Of a stretch of DNA of 7,859 nucleotides, positions 1-5,582 are shown piece after piece. Position 1 is the stretch's first letter; each line of letters starts with the position of its first letter. Source of the stretch: Savagea sp. (lineage in GTDB: Bacteria; Bacillota; Bacilli; Bacillales_A; Planococcaceae); NCBI GenBank assembly GCA_030152585.1, contig JASLJC010000108.1, forward strand, positions 1 to 7,859. The letters run 5' to 3'. Made by a program: the position numbers and the translations under genes. The notes under the pieces are model-generated. The model was not told the DNA's origin, ran no database searches, and was given only the letters and a program-made list of their open reading frames with translations.

Positions 1-148
1 ACGCCAGCGGAATTGCGAGCTCTGAAAATCACCCAAGCAAGTTCCCGGGAAAAACTTGCTTGGGAAGTTGAAGAGCGAGCCCGCGGCAAGCATGCAAATC
101 CGAAGGAATTGTGTGAAAACCCCAACATATATTATAGAACCGAAATAA
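1..148. other. Unassigned left-edge patch, GC-richer than the rest, no gene recognised
   Basis: By hand count, positions 1-120 are about half G+C, visibly richer than the AT-rich spacer that follows. One forward frame stays open from the edge to a TAA at 202-204, but it runs straight through the terminator palindrome at 149-194, has no ribosome binding site at its TTG (13), and resembles no family I know. The other forward frames stop at 23-25 and 69-71. Two reverse frames are also open, which fits GC-richer non-coding sequence better than a gene. A plus-strand gene upstream could end here, most simply at 23-25, but its last residues are too few to identify. A perfect inverted repeat lies at 32-64. 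The patch could instead be a small dispersed repeat. Confidence in any function is low. Confidence 0.4.
32..64. repeat. Perfect 12-bp inverted repeat with 9-nt spacer
   Basis: The arm CCCAAGCAAGTT (32-43) is the exact reverse complement of AACTTGCTTGGG (53-64). The spacer contains the smaller palindrome CCCGGG. Neither strand shows a run of T directly after the stem, so it does not look like a normal intrinsic terminator. It could be the core of a short dispersed repeat or a structured 3' untranslated region of an upstream gene. The arms are seen directly; the role is inference. Confidence 0.6.
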
Positions 149-194
149 AAAACCGAGTATCTCTTTATTTTAAAATAGAGGGATACTCGGTTTT
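149..194. terminator. Loopless 46-nt palindrome, probable bidirectional terminator
   Basis: Two 23-nt arms (149-171 and 172-194) pair along their whole length, with only two G-U wobbles in the plus-strand RNA and no unpaired spacer between them. In practice a few central bases would form the loop. The arms begin AAAACCGAGTAT and end ATACTCGGTTTT, so both strands end in a short U-run, as expected for a terminator that works in both directions. On the plus strand it would end transcription entering from the left edge. On the minus strand it would be a second barrier behind rpmB. Confidence 0.8.
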
Positions 195-285
195 ATTCAT
201 ATAAGCTTTTTTATTTTATGTCTTATTATTTCGGTAGAATGAAGAGAATTTAGCAAATGTTTCACGTTATCGAAATAAAAATGAC
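195..285. other. AT-rich spacer between two terminators, no gene seen
   Basis: No open frame of useful length with a ribosome binding site was found on either strand. In Bacillus this neighbourhood, just beyond the 3' end of rpmB, usually holds the tiny sporulation gene spoVM (26 codons). I looked for its conserved start on both strands and did not see it. The short word CGAAATAA occurs at 141-148 and 271-278, and in reverse complement at 226-233. A TAGAAT at 235-240 resembles a -10 box but lacks a good -35 element and precedes no gene. Confidence 0.55.
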
Positions 286-312
286 AAAAGTATCGAACGG
301 GTCGATACTTTT
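286..312 (-). terminator. rpmB intrinsic terminator
   Basis: Perfect 11-bp arms (286-296 and 302-312, AAAAGTATCGA against TCGATACTTTT) enclose a 5-nt loop. Read on the minus strand, the hairpin starts 4 nt after the rpmB stop codon and is followed by an interrupted T-rich tract. It could also act on the plus strand, since that arm ends in TTTT. Together with the palindrome at 149-194 it forms a facing pair between rpmB and whatever lies to the left. Confidence 0.8.
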
Positions 313-316
313 ATAA

Positions 317-505
317 TTATACGCGTTGAACTTTACCTGATTTTAAAGCACGAGCTGAAACCCATACACGTTTTGGTTTTCCATCAACGAGAATACGAAC
401 TTTTTGTAAGTTTGCACCCCAAGTACGGCGTGATGAATTTAAAGCGTGTGAACGTTTGTTTCCGCGTCCTGCTTTACGTCCTGTTACGTAACATTGTTTT
501 GACAT
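317..505 (-). CDS. rpmB: 50S ribosomal protein L28
   Basis: This encodes a 62-residue basic protein, the usual length for bacterial L28, which binds 23S rRNA in the large ribosomal subunit. It starts MSKQCYVTGRKAGRGNKRSH and carries the family's conserved SRRTWGANLQKVRI core and an ARALKSGKV end. There is a single cysteine (position 5), so the zinc-binding cysteine pairs of the C+ form are absent, as in the common C- type of Bacillus. The ATG at 505-503 was preferred over one 13 codons further upstream because an AGGAGG lies 8 nt before it and because it matches the family N-terminus. The gene is transcribed away from yloU, probably as a single-gene unit from the promoter at 553-582, and ends at the hairpin at 286-312. 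Confidence 0.97.
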   Translation of the reverse strand: MSKQCYVTGRKAGRGNKRSHALNSSRRTWGANLQKVRILVDGKPKRVWVSARALKSGKVQRV

Positions 506-513
506 ATTACTGA

Positions 514-519
514 CCTCCT
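514..519 (-). promoter_or_regulatory. rpmB ribosome binding site (fixes the start)
   Basis: On the minus strand this reads AGGAGG, with 8 nt to the ATG at 505. The upstream in-frame ATG at 544 would place this site inside the coding sequence and add 13 residues not found in L28. Confidence 0.9.
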
Positions 520-552
520 CGGTTATCTTTCGGTTTGTTTCCATACTCTAAC

Positions 553-582
553 ACTCTACCATAAGCTAATATAAAATCGCAA
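553..582 (-). promoter_or_regulatory. Probable sigma-A promoter of rpmB
   Basis: On the minus strand, TTGCGA (582-577) and TAGAGT (558-553) are separated by 18 nt. The -10 box is preceded by TGG, an extended -10 element. Transcription would start near 546, leaving a leader of about 40 nt before the ATG at 505. A 6-bp stem, AACCCT/AGGGTT (581-586 and 594-599), touches the -35 box; any effect is unknown. Confidence 0.6.
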
Positions 583-675
583 CCCTTTTCTACAGGGTTT
601 CAAGAGAAATTGCTTTACAGTGTGACAAAAGGATGTATCGTCAATCTATTATGACTAGGTGTTAAGACGGCATGC

Positions 676-704
676 TTTTCATTCTCGGTTCGGTGTAGTA
701 CAAT
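676..704 (+). promoter_or_regulatory. Probable sigma-A promoter of yloU-fakA
   Basis: TTTTCA (676-681) and TACAAT (699-704) are separated by 17 nt. Transcription would begin near 711, giving a short leader of about 29 nt that contains the yloU ribosome binding site. A weaker alternative further upstream is GTGACA (622-627) with TATTAT (647-652), but its spacing of 19 nt is less favourable. Confidence 0.55.
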
Positions 705-724
705 AGATAAAAAGCTGAATGAAT

Positions 725-731
725 AAGGAGG
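725..731 (+). promoter_or_regulatory. yloU ribosome binding site (fixes the start)
   Basis: AAGGAGG lies 8 nt before the ATG at 740. The earlier in-frame ATG at 719 would put this strong site inside the gene and add seven residues absent from B. subtilis YloU. Confidence 0.88.
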
Positions 732-739
732 GCTTTAAG

Positions 740-1102
740 ATGTCTATCGAAATGAAAAATGAACACGGCACGATCGATATTACGAACGAAGTCATTGCGC
801 AAGTTGTAGGAGAAGCAGCAATGGGTTGTTACGGAATTGTCGGAATGGCGTCGAAACATCAAATTCGTGACGGCTTAACAGATATTTTACGTAAAGAAAA
901 TTTCACAAAAGGAATTATCGTACGTAATGAAAATAGTAAAATCGAAATCGATATGTATATTATCGTTAGTTATGGAACGAAAATTTCAGAAGTAGCTTAC
1001 CAAGTACAATCAACAGTAATGTATACGTTACAACAAGTGCTCGGCTTACAAGTCGATGCAGTGAACATCTACGTACAAGGTGTACGTGTAACGAACGTGT
1101 AA
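740..1102 (+). CDS. yloU: Asp23/Gls24 family protein YloU
   Basis: A 120-residue protein of the Asp23/Gls24 family (DUF322), equal in length to B. subtilis YloU. It begins MSIEMKNEHGTIDITNEVIA and keeps the family features GCYGIVGMASK (about residues 32-42), DMYIIVSYGTKISEVA (about 73-88) and the C-terminal VNIYVQGVRV. There is no signal peptide or membrane segment, so it should be cytoplasmic. Family members have been linked to alkaline or envelope stress and membrane association, but the biochemical role of YloU is not settled. It is the first gene of an operon with fakA: its stop at 1100-1102 is followed at once by the fakA ribosome binding site, 17 nt before the next start. That pairing suggests a role connected with FakA, which remains inference. 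Confidence 0.95.
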   Translation: MSIEMKNEHGTIDITNEVIAQVVGEAAMGCYGIVGMASKHQIRDGLTDILRKENFTKGIIVRNENSKIEIDMYIIVSYGTKISEVAYQVQSTVMYTLQQVLGLQVDAVNIYVQGVRVTNV

Positions 1103-1119
1103 AAGGAGGAGTTTGTTCA

Positions 1120-2757
1120 ATGAACACGATTGATGGTTTGAAATTAGCCGACATGGTTAGCATGGGGGCACACCAATTGCATACGAATGCAGATTATGTC
1201 GATTCACTTAACGTTTTCCCAGTACCAGATGGTGATACAGGAACGAATATGAACTTATCGATGACTTCGGGAGCGGATGAAACGAAGCGAAAAGCAGTAC
1301 CTCACGTAGGAGAGACAGCACAAGCACTCGCTAAAGGATTGTTAATGGGTGCACGTGGAAATTCGGGCGTTATTTTGTCTCAGCTATTCCGTGGATTTGC
1401 ACAATCGATTAAAGAAGAAGAAATATTAACAGCCGAAACACTTGCAAACGGTTTGCAATATGGTGTGGAAACAGCGTATAAAGCAGTTATGAAACCGGTA
1501 GAAGGTACAATTTTAACTGTTGCAAAAGACGCTGCTGCAAAAGGTGTCGAGGTCGCTTCAACGACTGACGATGTAATCGAAGTGATGGAAGCCATTTTAG
1601 AAGCGGCACAAACATCATTAGAAGGGACACCGGAGTTGTTACCTGTGTTAAAACAAGTCGGCGTTGTCGACAGTGGCGGACAAGGTCTTGTTTACGTCTA
1701 TGAAGGATTTGTAGCGAGTTTAAAAGGAGAAGCATTGCCTGAACGTGAAGAGACCGTTTCGATGGATGACCTCGTCCACGCCGAACATCATCGTTCGGTA
1801 ACGGATGTAATGAATCCTGAAGATATCGTATACGGATATTGTACCGAGTTTATGGTATTGTTTGAAGATGATAAGGCGCCGTTCGTTGAGACGGAATTTC
1901 GTCGTGATTTAAGCGAACTCGGAGATTCATTACTCGTCATTTCAGATGATGAAGTCGCACGTGTACACGTACATACGGAACAGCCGGGTGTTGCGTTAAA
2001 TATCGCTCAAAAATACGGTTCTTTAACAAAACTCGCAATCGACAATATGCGTGAACAAAATAAAGCGTTATCGGATCAAGAAGATCCGACTATCGAACAA
2101 CATCCGTACGCGATCGTCACAGTTGCGCTCGGTTCAGGTGTTGCAGATTTATTAAGAAGTATCGGTGCGTCGTATGTTATTGAAGGCGGACAAACGATGA
2201 ATCCTTCAACAGAAGATATCGTACGAGCAATTGAACAAATTGGCGCAGAACGTGTATTAATTTTACCGAACAACAAAAACATCGTCATGGCAGCAAAACA
2301 AGCAAAAGAGGTTTTAAATATTGAGGCAGAAGTCGTTGAAACACGTACAATCCCACAAGGAATTGCTGCAATTTTAGCCTTTAATCCAGAAGCGTCGGTA
2401 GCGGAAAATGCTGCGTATATGTCTAATATTATTCAAGATGTGAAAACAGGACAAATTACAAGTGCTGTACGCGATACATCTATTGATGGCGTTGAAATTA
2501 AAAAAGATGATTTCATGGGTATTCAAGAAGGAAAAATTGTCACAGCAACGCCTTCTTTAGACGAAACGTTTGAAACATTATGTCAAACGTTAATCGATGA
2601 AGACGATGAAATTGTCACCCTTCTTTACGGAGAAGATGTAACGGAAGAAGAAGCGCATCGAGCAGCGGAGAAGATTGAACAATGGTTTGAAGACGTTGAA
2701 GTAGAAGTGCATGACGGTCGTCAACCGTTATATCCGTACATTATTTCAGTGGAGTAA
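1120..2757 (+). CDS. fakA: Fatty acid kinase catalytic subunit FakA (YloV)
   Basis: A 545-residue cytoplasmic protein matching YloV/FakA over its full length. FakA phosphorylates fatty acids held by a FakB protein, using ATP, to give acyl-phosphate for phospholipid synthesis. Residues from about 5 to 200 form the DhaL-like nucleotide-binding domain, with the Mg-binding loop NVFPVPDGDTGTNM (31-44), MGARGNSGVILSQLFRG (76-92) and VGVVDSGGQGL (180-190). A middle domain has Cys241 in GYCTE and His283/His285 in VHVHTE; these match residues reported, as I recall, to bind zinc in S. aureus FakA. Residues from about 328 to the end form the DegV-like domain, including EGGQTMNPSTEDI (355-367). An AAGGAGGA at 1103-1110, 9 nt from the ATG, supports the start. 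No fakB lies in the window. B. subtilis has sdaAB/sdaAA after this gene; here a terminator follows. Confidence 0.95.
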   Translation: MNTIDGLKLADMVSMGAHQLHTNADYVDSLNVFPVPDGDTGTNMNLSMTSGADETKRKAVPHVGETAQALAKGLLMGARGNSGVILSQLFRGFAQSIKEEEILTAETLANGLQYGVETAYKAVMKPVEGTILTVAKDAAAKGVEVASTTDDVIEVMEAILEAAQTSLEGTPELLPVLKQVGVVDSGGQGLVYVYEGFVASLKGEALPEREETVSMDDLVHAEHHRSVTDVMNPEDIVYGYCTEFMVLFEDDKAPFVETEFRRDLSELGDSLLVISDDEVARVHVHTEQPGVALNIAQKYGSLTKLAIDNMREQNKALSDQEDPTIEQHPYAIVTVALGSGVADLLRSIGASYVIEGGQTMNPSTEDIVRAIEQIGAERVLILPNNKNIVMAAKQAKEVLNIEAEVVETRTIPQGIAAILAFNPEASVAENAAYMSNIIQDVKTGQITSAVRDTSIDGVEIKKDDFMGIQEGKIVTATPSLDETFETLCQTLIDEDDEIVTLLYGEDVTEEEAHRAAEKIEQWFEDVEVEVHDGRQPLYPYIISVE

Positions 2758-2766
2758 TTTATAATG

Positions 2767-2803
2767 GCGCTCGAGCTCTCTTTGAAGAGCTCGGGCGTTT
2801 TTT
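2767..2803 (+). terminator. Intrinsic terminator of yloU-fakA
   Basis: A 12-bp stem (2768-2779 with 2786-2797, CGCTCGAGCTCT against AGAGCTCGGGCG, one G-U wobble) has a 6-nt loop and is followed by six T at 2798-2803. It starts 10 nt after the fakA stop codon. It should separate this operon from recG. Confidence 0.92.
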
Positions 2804-2821
2804 GTCACCTCTTCTCAATTG

Positions 2822-2850
2822 TTGTACACTAGATGTACTTATTATGTTAC
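2822..2850 (+). promoter_or_regulatory. Weak candidate promoter region of recG, with an imperfect palindrome
   Basis: Because a strong terminator precedes it, recG needs its own promoter in 2804-2860. The best spacing is TTGTAC (2822-2827) with TGTTAC (2845-2850), 17 nt apart, but the -10 match is poor. TATTAT (2840-2845) is a better -10 word without a well-spaced -35. The -35 candidate overlaps an imperfect inverted repeat, TTGTACA (2822-2828) and TGTACTT (2834-2840), whose inner five base pairs are perfect. The exact boxes are uncertain. Confidence 0.3.
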
Positions 2851-2873
2851 AAAAATGATAAAGGAGGAGGAAG

Positions 2874-4919
2874 ATGGTTACGCTACATGATCCGATTACG
2901 ACGTTAAAAGGTGTCGGTCCAGCGACGGAACAAAAATTACGTAATTTAAACATTCATACATTGCATGATTTAATTTCATTTTATCCGGCACGTCATGAAG
3001 ATTTTACAATAAAAGATATTCAGCAAGTAACGCATAACGAGCAAATTACAGTAAAAGGACGTGTTGCAGCGACACCGACTGTGACATATATGGGACATCG
3101 GCGGTCGCGGTTACAATTTCAACTTGAAGTTGACGATGTGCTCATACGTATCGTTTTTTTTAATCAGCCTTATTTAAAAGAGAAGTTGCCTCTTCAAACA
3201 CTCGTCACGATTTCCGGGAAATGGGATGCAGGGCGACAAATGATTACAGCCCAGCGATATGCAATCGGTGAAAGTAAAATGGAACATGACTTCGAACCGG
3301 TCTATTATTTAAAGAAACAAATACCGCAAAAAACATTTCGCCAATTGATTGCACAAGCGCTTGAAATGACAGTAGGTCAACACGAAGAACCGTTACCAGA
3401 AGAGTTAATACGTTATTATCAACTTTTACCCATTGAGTCGGCGTTACGAGCCCTCCATTTTCCGAAAGGACGCGAGGAACAACAACGAGCGCATCGTCGT
3501 TTTAAATATGAAGAACTCTTTTTCTTTCAATTGAAAATGATGGCGATGAAACAAAAACGAAAAGTGATCGAGCAAGGAACAGTCATTGACTATGATTTAT
3601 CAAAGTTACAGCAATTTATTCAGTCGTTACCGTTTGAATTAACGAAAGCGCAAAAACGTGTAGTAAATGAAATTTGTTTCGATATGAAAAGCAAATATCG
3701 AATGAATCGCCTTTTACAAGGTGATGTCGGATCAGGAAAAACCGCTGTTGCAGCAGTCGGCCTATACGCAGCGATTACAGCAGGTTATCAAACTGCATTT
3801 ATGGCGCCAACTGAAATATTAGCGGAGCAACATGCAGAAACGTTAGCAAATTGGCTAGAGCCGTTTCATTGTCGCGTTGCTTTTTTATCAGGATCAACGA
3901 AAGCGAAAGCACGTCGAATTGTATTAGAACAACTCGCAGCGGGAGAAATTGATTTGCTCGTCGGGACACATGCTTTAATTCAGCCGGATGTTCAATTTCA
4001 ACGACTCGGTTTTGTCATTACAGACGAACAACATCGTTTCGGTGTACAACAACGTCGAGCATTACGTGAGAAGGGCGAAAATCCAGATGTCTTATTTATG
4101 ACGGCAACTCCTATTCCGAGAACGTTAGCGATTACAGCATTCGGAGAGATGGATGTGTCGGTCATCGATGAATTGCCAGCAGGTCGTAAACCGATTGAAA
4201 CACATTGGGCGAAAGATGCAGCCTTGCCGACGGTTTTAGAAGCGATGACGAAGCAATTAAACGAAGGTCGACAAGCGTATGTTATTTGTCCACTCGTAGA
4301 AGAGTCTGATGAATTAGACGTACAAAGTGCGGTCGATATTCACGCTCAGCTCGTTCAATATTACGGGGATACTCGAACGGTCGGTCTTATGCACGGTCGA
4401 TTGTCCTCCGACGAAAAAGATCGAGTCATGCGAGCTTTTAGCGAAGGAGATATCGACGTTCTCGTTTCGACAACAGTTGTAGAAGTTGGAGTTAACGTAC
4501 CGAATGCTACATTTATGTTAATTCATGATGCCACACGTTTTGGACTTGCTCAACTTCATCAATTGAGAGGACGTGTCGGACGAGGGGAACATCAATCGTA
4601 TTGTATCTTGTTAGCAGACCCTAAAAATGATGGAGCAGAAGAGCGAATGCGTTCGATGACAGAAACGAATGACGGTTTCGTATTAGCAGAAAAAGATTTA
4701 CAATTACGTGGTTCCGGTGATTTTTTTGGAACGAAACAAAGCGGATTACCTGCATTTCACTTTGCAGATCCGCAAAAAGATTATCAATTATTACAATTAG
4801 CACAACGAGATGCAGTATTACTATTAGAAAAGCCATTCTTTTGGGAGGAAGAAAGGTTTTTACCTTTACGTAAAAGGTTAGAGGAAGCGGGCGTTTTCAG
4901 TGGAGAACGAATCGACTAA
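2874..4919 (+). CDS. recG: ATP-dependent DNA helicase RecG
   Basis: A 681-residue protein (B. subtilis RecG is about 682) that remodels stalled replication forks and branch-migrates Holliday junctions. The N-terminal part (about 1-250) includes a helix-hairpin-helix-like TTLKGVGPAT (9-18) and the OB-fold wedge domain (about 55-135), with ISGKWD at 113-118. The two helicase lobes carry Walker A GDVGSGKT (283-290), APTEILAEQH (311-320), GTHALIQ (364-370), the DEQH box (384-387), MTATPIPRT (409-417), STTVVEVGVNVP (532-543) and QLRGRVGRG (563-571). The RecG-specific C-terminal motif LQLRGSGDFFGTKQSG is at 609-624. The ATG has an AAGGAGG (2861-2867) 6 nt upstream. It sits alone between the fakA terminator and the fapR promoter. 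No clear hairpin follows its stop, so some read-through into fapR is likely. Confidence 0.98.
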   Translation: MVTLHDPITTLKGVGPATEQKLRNLNIHTLHDLISFYPARHEDFTIKDIQQVTHNEQITVKGRVAATPTVTYMGHRRSRLQFQLEVDDVLIRIVFFNQPYLKEKLPLQTLVTISGKWDAGRQMITAQRYAIGESKMEHDFEPVYYLKKQIPQKTFRQLIAQALEMTVGQHEEPLPEELIRYYQLLPIESALRALHFPKGREEQQRAHRRFKYEELFFFQLKMMAMKQKRKVIEQGTVIDYDLSKLQQFIQSLPFELTKAQKRVVNEICFDMKSKYRMNRLLQGDVGSGKTAVAAVGLYAAITAGYQTAFMAPTEILAEQHAETLANWLEPFHCRVAFLSGSTKAKARRIVLEQLAAGEIDLLVGTHALIQPDVQFQRLGFVITDEQHRFGVQQRRALREKGENPDVLFMTATPIPRTLAITAFGEMDVSVIDELPAGRKPIETHWAKDAALPTVLEAMTKQLNEGRQAYVICPLVEESDELDVQSAVDIHAQLVQYYGDTRTVGLMHGRLSSDEKDRVMRAFSEGDIDVLVSTTVVEVGVNVPNATFMLIHDATRFGLAQLHQLRGRVGRGEHQSYCILLADPKNDGAEERMRSMTETNDGFVLAEKDLQLRGSGDFFGTKQSGLPAFHFADPQKDYQLLQLAQRDAVLLLEKPFFWEEERFLPLRKRLEEAGVFSGERID

Positions 4920-4928
4920 TAAAAAAAG

Positions 4929-4958
4929 TTGCAATTCCTCTACGTAGTCGTATATACT
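4929..4958 (+). promoter_or_regulatory. Sigma-A promoter of the fapR-plsX-fabD-fabG operon
   Basis: TTGCAA (4929-4934) and TATACT (4953-4958) are separated by 18 nt; TATATA at 4951-4956, with a 16-nt spacer, overlaps and is an alternative. The expected start site near 4965 falls inside the FapR operator, giving a leader of about 33 nt. The promoter begins only 10 nt after the recG stop codon. Confidence 0.72.
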
Positions 4959-4962
4959 GTTG

Positions 4963-4979
4963 TTAGTACCAAGTGCTAA
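4963..4979 (+). promoter_or_regulatory. FapR operator
   Basis: TTAGTACCAAGTGCTAA is a 17-bp near-palindrome: TTAGTAC and GTGCTAA around CAA, with one mismatch from GTACTAA. This matches the TTAGTAC-type FapR box known from B. subtilis fatty acid genes. It lies immediately downstream of the -10 box, over the predicted start site and just before the fapR ribosome binding site, so bound FapR would block the promoter. Malonyl-CoA binding would release it. The sequence match is direct; repression here is inferred from the family. Confidence 0.88.
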
Positions 4980-4984
4980 TCGGT

Positions 4985-4989
4985 GGGAG
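4985..4989 (+). promoter_or_regulatory. fapR ribosome binding site (decides among three starts)
   Basis: GGGAG lies 8 nt before the ATG at 4998 but only 2 nt before the ATG at 4992, and it overlaps the GTG at 4983. The spacing and the match to the B. subtilis FapR N-terminus both favour 4998. Confidence 0.7.
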
Positions 4990-4997
4990 CGATGCAA

Positions 4998-5582
4998 ATG
5001 AAACTAAAAAAGAATGAACGACAAAAGTTGTTACAAGAGCTTTTACAACACACTCCCTTTTTGACAGATGAAGCACTAGCTGAAAAATTTGATGTAAGTA
5101 TCCAAACGATTCGCTTAGATCGTTTAGAATGTGGTATTCCAGAATTAAGAGAACGAATGAAAACGGTCGCTACGAAAAACTTCGAAGAACATGTGAAATC
5201 GATTCCGACAGAAGAAGTCATCGGCGACATTATAGATATAGAATTAGATCGAAAAGCGATTTCAATATTAGACGTTACAGATATGCACGTATTTCAACGC
5301 AATGGAATTGTTCGAGGTCATCATTTATTTGCACAAGCAAACTCGTTAGCAGTAGCAGTGGTCGATGATGATTTAGCTCTTACAGTTCGTTCAACGATTC
5401 ATTTTTTACGTCCTGTAAAACAAGGAGAACGCGTCGTTGCACGCGCAACCGTAAAAGAAATGAATGAACGAAGTAAACGAACAGTTGTTGAAGTCGTATC
5501 AACGGTTGATGAAGAACGTGTATTTAAAGGAACATTCGAAATGTATCGAATGTCTGATGAGAAAGGAAGTATCGAATCATGA
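4998..5582 (+). CDS. fapR: Transcriptional repressor of fatty acid synthesis FapR
   Basis: A 194-residue protein (B. subtilis FapR has 188). FapR represses fatty acid and phospholipid genes and is released from DNA by malonyl-CoA. The N-terminal winged helix-turn-helix covers about residues 10-55, with FLTDEALAEKFDVSIQTIRL at 21-40. A linker helix (about 56-75) joins it to a hot-dog-fold effector domain (about 76-186) containing RGHHLFAQANSLAVA (106-120) and RPVKQGERVVARA (138-150). Phe99, Arg106 and Asn115 fall at the positions implicated, as I recall, in malonyl-CoA binding in B. subtilis. The start at 4998 (MKLKKNERQK) was chosen over upstream GTG 4983 and ATG 4992 on spacing and family length. 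It is the first gene of the operon, sits behind its own operator, and overlaps plsX by 4 nt. Confidence 0.95.
   Translation: MKLKKNERQKLLQELLQHTPFLTDEALAEKFDVSIQTIRLDRLECGIPELRERMKTVATKNFEEHVKSIPTEEVIGDIIDIELDRKAISILDVTDMHVFQRNGIVRGHHLFAQANSLAVAVVDDDLALTVRSTIHFLRPVKQGERVVARATVKEMNERSKRTVVEVVSTVDEERVFKGTFEMYRMSDEKGSIES

Noticed and set aside
13..204. A 63-codon forward open frame starting at TTG
   Set aside because: It has no ribosome binding site, runs through the whole terminator palindrome, and looks like no known protein. It may be a frame through non-coding sequence.
317..544. Longer form of L28 starting at the ATG at 544
   Set aside because: The 13 extra residues are not part of L28, and the strong AGGAGG at 514-519 would then lie inside the gene.
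637..669. A ten-codon frame beginning ATG at about 634-637 in the rpmB-yloU spacer
   Set aside because: It has no properly spaced ribosome binding site and no recognisable product; it is too short to support.
719..1102. Longer form of YloU starting at the ATG at 719
   Set aside because: The AAGGAGG at 725-731 serves the ATG at 740, and the shorter form matches the family length of 120 residues.
1380..1735. Reverse-strand open frames opposite fakA
   Set aside because: They lie inside a fully conserved gene, have low-complexity composition rich in Ser, Thr or Leu, and lack start signals. They are antisense shadows.
3105..3125. GC-rich run in recG (GGACATCGGCGGTCGCGG) as a sign of transfer
   Set aside because: It encodes the conserved MGHRRSRLQF stretch of the RecG wedge domain and reflects Arg codons only.
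5129..5368. A 79-codon forward frame within fapR
   Set aside because: It is an out-of-frame shadow rich in Arg and Ser inside a conserved gene.
4983..5582. Longer form of FapR starting at GTG 4983 or ATG 4992
   Set aside because: The ribosome binding site overlaps or is too close to these starts; the ATG at 4998 aligns with the B. subtilis N-terminus.
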